A DNA stretch of 64,000 bases. Origin: Sclerotinia nivalis. Taxonomy: Eukaryota > Ascomycota > Leotiomycetes > Helotiales > Sclerotiniaceae. The first letter of the stretch is position 1, and every line of letters starts with the position of its first letter. The position numbers were made by a program, and so were the translations under genes. Of this stretch, positions 58,263 through 64,000 are shown in pieces. The notes beneath the pieces are model-generated. The model was not told where the DNA came from, did no database searches, and saw only the letters and a list, made by a program, of their open reading frames with translations. The stretch is from positions 186,001 to 250,000 of the forward strand of contig JAPEIS010000010.1 of NCBI GenBank assembly GCA_029531795.1, in the 5' to 3' direction.

Positions 58263-61200
58263 ATGGATTCAACAACAATTCCAAGAAACTCTGCGGGAAG
58301 TACTCCATCTTCGAGTCCAGGTCTATTTAGTCCTTCCAATCTACATCGTCAATCTATATCACTTTTCGACCATGGAACTCCCCATTCGAGTCCTTATCTT
58401 CATCCTTTACAGATGCATAGAGTAAGAGAGTAAGTTCATCCCTCCCCTTGCGCACTTCATCTATATCAAAGGATCCTCTTCACTTCTTCGCTCTGCGAAG
58501 CTTATCATTGGGTATTTACAACTTGTACTACCTTGGCAAGTATCGAGGGGTTATCAATACATCCATCTAGTTGGCCCCGCCACTTTGACAAACTATTGGC
58601 TACTGACTCACTAACTTATTTTTTCTTACAATAGGACTCACAAAGCACAAGTCGAACAAGATTTCATCACCGGAAGAAAACTTATAAATCAATATGAGAT
58701 TATCGATGAAATCGGCAGAGGTGTACATGGAAAAGTAAAATTGGCCCGGAGCCTTGAAACTCAAGATTATGTCGCCATCAAGATCATACAAAGATTTTCA
58801 AAGAAAAGAAGGCTTGGGAGGGTCACCGTTTCTCCTGAGGACAAAACTAAGAGGGAGATCGCCATTCTCAAGAAAATTCGTCACCCAAATGTTGTCGGTC
58901 TATTGGAAGTTATTGATGATCCGGAATTGAAAAAGATATACATGGTTCTTGAGCACGTCGAATTAGGGGAAATAGTATGGCGTCGGAAGGGAGTTCGAAA
59001 GATATCTCTATATGAAAGGCGGAGAATTGAAAGAGAAATTAGGGGAGAGGATGATCAAGGAAATGACGAGGCATACTTTGAGACACTCAAACGTCGGCGA
59101 CAACGGAAAGAGATGAAGAGAGCGAAGCTTCTACAGTTTCAAGGAGATGGAGAATTTTGGAGTTTGGAACACGGAGATGATGATAAAGAAGAAGAAGATC
59201 GTTCCGAGTTACCGCCTCTATCGCGAGTTACTACGAGAGAATCCTACGCATCCCTATCGCACACTTCCCTTGTCCGATCAGCCCCTGGATCTATCAAAAG
59301 TTCTCGAGCCACATCTAGAGCACCAACTGCACAAAGTTCCCGTGCTCCCACACCCTTACCGGGACCGGTAGACTATGACATAGGGCCAATAGATAGTGAC
59401 AATGAGGAGGATGCACCCGGCTCGTACGTTTCACGTACTTCGGCTATGGCTTTAGAAGGTACAATGTACGGGTCTTACGCTGAAGATCCAATGTATCGAG
59501 GGAGATCTCCTAGTATGGCTGACAGTATTATTTCTCACATGTCTTCAATAGATGACATGACACAACATGATGCTTTCGAGGACGATTTCTCTTATGTTCC
59601 ATGCTTTACTTTGGATCAAGCTAGATCAGCTTTCCGAGACACCGTTCTGGGACTAGAGTATCTACATTACGAAGGTATCGTTCACCGAGATATCAAGCCT
59701 GCTAATTTGTTATGGACAAGGGATCATCGCGTCAAAATCTCCGATTTTGGTGTCTCATATTTCGGTCGACCCATTAGAGAAGGAGAAACAGAAGAAAATA
59801 TTTCCGAAGCTGACGCAACCGACTTCGATGATGATCTAGAGTTGGCTAAGACTGTTGGAACACCTGCTTTCTTCGCTCCCGAATTGTGCTATACCGACAT
59901 AGATATCGAACAACCAAGGATTACTGAACAAATTGATGTATGGTCTTTGGGGATCACTCTCTATTGCCTGATATATGCTCGCATTCCATTTATGGCAGAG
60001 GATGAGTACCAATTATTTAAGGCCATCGCAAAAGAGGATGTCTATATTCCTAGGAAACGATTAAAGGCTGTCGATCCAGGTAATCCAACCTCACACTTTA
60101 GCAGAAGGATGGGGCCATGGGATGGGCCGTATAGGGATGAAGGGGATTTGTCCTACGAAGAAATCGATGATGAACTATACGATTTACTCAGGAGAATGTT
60201 GATCAAAGACCCTGCCGAGCGGATCAAACTTCGAGAAGTCAAACGACATCCATGGACGATCAAAGGCATTGAGAATATCATTGGTTGGCTTGATGATACA
60301 GATCCATCACGCAAGACGGCAGGACGCAGGATTGAAGTCGACAAGAGCGAATTGGAACGTGCCGTTGTACCTATTACGTTTTTGGAGCGAGCCCGGTCGA
60401 CTTTGAAGAAGACTTTAGGCAAAGTCACAAGTGTGATGAGAAATGATAGGCATGAAGGATCTCGCAAGAGGGCTACAAGCAATGCTACAAACACAAGTTC
60501 AGGTGCCGAAAATCCCACTCATGCTCCACCATTTACTCCTATTTTGCGCGAGATGGTCCGTCGAGCCAGTCTTCGTGGAGATGAATACTTTTCATCTACT
60601 GGTGATGCTCACAATGATCACCATAAAGAATCAACGGAGCACCCTTTAGCTCAGAGTCAAACGGCTAGCCCTGATGCAGTTCAGTGCGATCCATTTCAGC
60701 AGGACTTTACCCTTTCTTCCTCGGTAGGAGCAACCCCCAAACGTTCTGGATCCTCTTTGGCATCATCAAATTTTGATGCAAGACCAGGTCCACCGGAACG
60801 CGCTATCTCGGGGACGCCATCGATTGCGACGGTCGTTCATAGAGGTCACTCATACTCGAGATCGGTAAATCACGCATTTTCCGGAAGCCCCCCTGCGGAA
60901 GAATGCCCAAGAACGCCAGGTCCTTTTACGGATCATATGGGGCAAATATTTGGAGGACATTTATGGAATCCTAGGGGTCGAGAATCCTTGACTGAGGTTG
61001 ATGAAAGCGCATCATCGAGGGCGAGATCTGTTGATAGGGGTCTCTTTAATGCGGAAGACAAACATGCATCCGCCAGCGTCGCAATGAGTCCTGCGCTTGC
61101 CCCTGGACTTTTCGGATATTCCCGTTCAATCCATTCCTCCGAGACTAGTCCAATTAACGCTTATTTTGACAGGCCATTACCCTCACCCTTGTTCTTCCAA

Positions 61201-62103
61201 CCTTACATTTTTGAGAAGCACCAACCGGTTTCGTCAGCATCGACGCCTAACGTCATGAGTACCCAATATGCCGCATCAATCCTTGACGATAGACCCGCCA
61301 CAGCCAATCGAACCCCCGAAGGAAAAACACCTCCCCCAAGAATAAATGGCGCGAGCACACCTGAATCATTTCAAAGAGCTCGAGAACAACTTGATCGACG
61401 AAGAAGGATCGAAACCGATGCAAATGCAAAAAGACTTGAGTTTCATAGCTCAAATCTCAAATTAGAAACTGCTCCGTTGAAAAATTGTCCGACGTCACCT
61501 GATGATGAAATCTTCGCTCAAAAACAACAGGACGCTGCCAAACGCGCTCGGTCATGCAGTTCGGTCAACTCGACAAGTATTATATCGCCAGGTGATGTAG
61601 GTGATATAACCTCCCCGTCTGATGTCAATTCGCCTATATCCTCAATGGCTCTTGGTTCACAAGAACAAATTTTCCCATCGGTACCTTCATTACCTGCTTT
61701 AGTATCTGGCTCATCTTCTGTATCTGCTGATCCAGAGGGTGATATGCTTCAAGATCCTGGCACGTGTCCTACGCAAACCATCTACGATACCTCCGAAACT
61801 ATTACCCCTGTATTTTCTAAACAATCTTCGGATAACGAAACTTTAACAATTTCGGACGATCATGTTGCTATTCATCCCGTTACTACTCACCCTTACGAAG
61901 ATACAGATGAGGAGGGGTATAATGGTGATGGTGATAACAGTATGAATGCGGATATGGATGACTCGGATAGTGATGAAGGGCTTACAATGGTGAGGAAGAA
62001 ACCAAAGACAAAGTTAGCAGGGATGGGTAGTCATGGTAGAAGAGGTACCAATGCAAGTGTTGGTAGCACGGATACTGCCAAGAAAGTTTCGATGGAGGGA
62101 TGA
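58263..62103 (+). CDS. Ssp1/Sak1/CaMKK-type serine/threonine kinase (SNF1/AMPK-activating kinase family)
   Basis: Two exons (58263-58429 and 58635-62103, intron 205 nt) encode 1211 residues. The N-terminus ends in SPYLHPLQMHRVRE|THKAQVEQ and ITGRKLINQYEIIDEIGRG, conserved in fungal CaMKK-like kinases. The kinase domain spans about 75-597: P-loop GRGVHGKV, Lys105 in VAIKII, HRDIKPANLLW at 406, DFG at 426, GTPAFFAPELCY and DVWSLGITLYCL. Between the N-lobe (ending EHVELGEIVWRR) and the catalytic loop sit over 200 extra residues, charged at first, then Ser/Thr-rich. The C-terminal 600 residues are Ser/Pro/Thr-rich, probably disordered, with an acidic patch near the end. Relatives phosphorylate the SNF1/AMPK activation loop or act with calmodulin in stress and cell-cycle control; which applies here is not visible. 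The start at 58263 is preferred because its frame gives the conserved N-terminus, but uORFs precede it. Confidence 0.93.
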
Positions 62104-64000
62104 ACTTTTGTGATGTTGGTTGGTAATCCTTTGATTTGAGATGGTACTTTCTGGGAATTCAAACTGCATGGCTCTCTTTTCTTGACACCTTTTATTTATT
62201 TTTGATGGCCAACAGAAAGAGTCGTGAGGTTGGCTCCAGAATAGAAACGAGATCCATTATGGGAAAGTAACAATAGTACAAGCACCACTCTTTGACCCCG
62301 AACAGCGAGGAATTTCATGAGGGATGAAGAAAATGTGAGGGACGATTGAAATTCAATCACAACTTTTTGCGCATATCACAACTCCTCTTGCGGAAAGAAG
62401 TGTAGGTTATGATGGATTATGTTATTATGATTTCGTGTTCACCTTTTCCCATTCGGGTTTTATATTATTTGCCCAGTGGAGCTTTAAGTTTGGAAGATGC
62501 AAAGATAGGGGTATGTTATGAGAGGATGGATGGGATTTTGAGCGGTTGTGGTTTGGTTTTGTTTTATGATGCTGGCGGGTATTTTGACGCATATTGCATG
62601 GAAAGGGATGGGATCTTTTCTTTTGTCAAGAGGAGTTATGGCGCACGCAAGATGTGGTGCAATGCATATATAGGGGAGGGCATACAAACATGAAGAGAAG
62701 AATGGATGGGATTCAGTAAGAAGGGAAGGCACTCGGAAATCGGAGATATGATGTTTTGAAGGTTGTGAATACTGCTTCTTGAGCTGAGAATCTGCTTACT
62801 ATATATAATCATTGAAATTGGGTGGGGGAGAACGGAGAGAATATGCGGAGGGAAGAAAAGTGTGGTAGTGGAAGTTGAAGGGGGCGGTGACTGGGGTGTA
62901 GGGATGGTTGAATGGTGGATGGGAAGATGAGATACCTAGAGATGAGATGAATTGATATGCATAAGATGAATACACGAGATGAGATATTTATTTATATTTG
63001 TATTATAGTGTATTGTATTGTATGTATATGAATACTCCAATGAAAAGTAAAGATGCTAGAATTTGTATATGTGTATGCGTATATATGTTTTTTACTATTG
63101 TGTGGTGAATATCTATCTATTGTATACCCGGTTTCTCAATAATATAATATTATATGACATGACATGATATAACTCTAATCTACCATTGATCAACCAGATA
63201 TATACCCTCCGAACTTCTTTCCCTCCTTTCCCTCCTTCTTTCTATTTTCCGTTAATCTATTATATTATCTATCATTTTCTTTTCTCTTCTCCTTTTCTCC
63301 CCTTTTCTACATTATCATCTCTTCTCTTCTCCTTTTTTCCTCTTCTGTATCTTTATCTCCATCTATTTTACTTTACATTATCTACTCAAAACTCATTTCT
63401 TGATGATTTATATATTTGATTTGATTTGATTTGATTTGTTTATCGCCATAGGCCGCAGGCCGCACGTGCGTGCACATGAAACCTTTAGCCATTGATTCCA
63501 ATTTGGACAAATGGCGCTCATAGGGGTTTTAGATCTTTGAATGGAGTACTAGCTAGCTAGGGGTAGTATATATATATATATAGTTTTTAAGAATGTTAGA
63601 ACAGGGTTTATATGATTGCTGTTACGAAAAGAATTGAGCTATATAGCTTTGTATTTTATTTTGTGGCCTTCTTCGTCCACTGGATCATTACTTTTGATCT
63701 CTCTCCCAATCCCCTCAAATATGTTTTATTGATTAGCCTTTTATATATATCCCCCTTTTTTTTTTTTTTTTTTTGAATATTCTATCTATTCCTATCAATC
63801 CTACAATTATCAATTGCGTTTGTTTTAATAATAATAAGGAAAAATTTTTTTTTTTTTTTTTTTTAAATAATGGTTATATACCGCAGGCAAATTTCTATAT
63901 AAAATTTGGTAGTCTTTAATCATTCAATTAGTCTGGTTATACCAAGAGGGGAGTTTAGAAACTACGGAATAGCTTCAGAGGGGGGTATTTTTGTAAACGT
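62104..64000. other. Gene-free AT-rich end of the window
   Basis: This is the kinase 3' flank followed by about 1.7 kb without a supported gene. It contains TA dinucleotide runs (63573-63582), a YTTCTYYTT pyrimidine tract (63215-63360), poly-T runs at 63757-63774 and 63847-63864, and a GATTT repeat at 63418-63438. A 94-codon frame at 62409-62693 has no domain. Confidence 0.5.

Overview
The window looks like nuclear DNA of a filamentous ascomycete. Most genes carry short GT-AG introns of about 45-125 nt, several with TACTAAT or CTGAC-like branch sites. The proteins are typical of Pezizomycotina: a CFEM GPI-anchored protein, a MetR/CYS-3 bZIP factor, an Ssp1/CaMKK-type kinase and a fungal SLIP-GC-like GTPase. 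A TA-flanked, apparently RIP-damaged Fot1/pogo transposon is also present. Base composition and the element type are compatible with Leotiomycetes (Botrytis/Sclerotinia), but that is inference. No bacterial-style operons occur; each gene is its own transcription unit.

Left half (0.6-34.5 kb) is gene-dense. In order: a 1325-residue cysteine-free coiled-coil protein (+); a TatD-family nuclease (+, 3 exons); a CENP-N/Chl4 kinetochore protein (-); an ambiguous stretch with broken reading frames; a 5-exon SLIP-GC-like large GTPase (+); a MetR-type bZIP sulfur regulator (+) with a 669-nt intron; an 80-bp x3 tandem repeat; a Gln/Ser-rich nuclear-looking protein with a Cys-rich C-terminus (-); a secreted gamma-glutamyltransferase (+, 8 exons); ALG11 (-, 4 exons) divergent from COX18/OXA1-like (+); and ribonucleotide reductase large subunit RNR1 (+, 4 exons) with an MluI cell-cycle box upstream.

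Right half (34.5-64 kb) is gene-poor. It holds a CFEM protein (-, 4 exons), a decayed pogo-like element with 57-bp terminal inverted repeats, an intron-containing tRNA gene (probably His), a multi-exon pseudogene, degenerate purine-rich repeats, and about 10 kb with no recognisable gene but many microsatellites. A 1211-residue CaMKK-type kinase (+) follows, and then a gene-free AT-rich end.

Functionally these are mostly independent housekeeping genes: N-glycosylation, cytochrome oxidase assembly, dNTP synthesis, kinetochore, DNA turnover. MetR and gamma-glutamyltransferase both touch sulfur/glutathione metabolism but are 8 kb apart, and I see no evidence of a cluster. I found no convincing new multi-gene system. 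The items most worth a second look are the SLIP-GC-like GTPase, the cysteine-free giant coiled coil, the long metR intron, the kinase with its large insert and overlapping uORF, the repeat arrays and the decayed loci.
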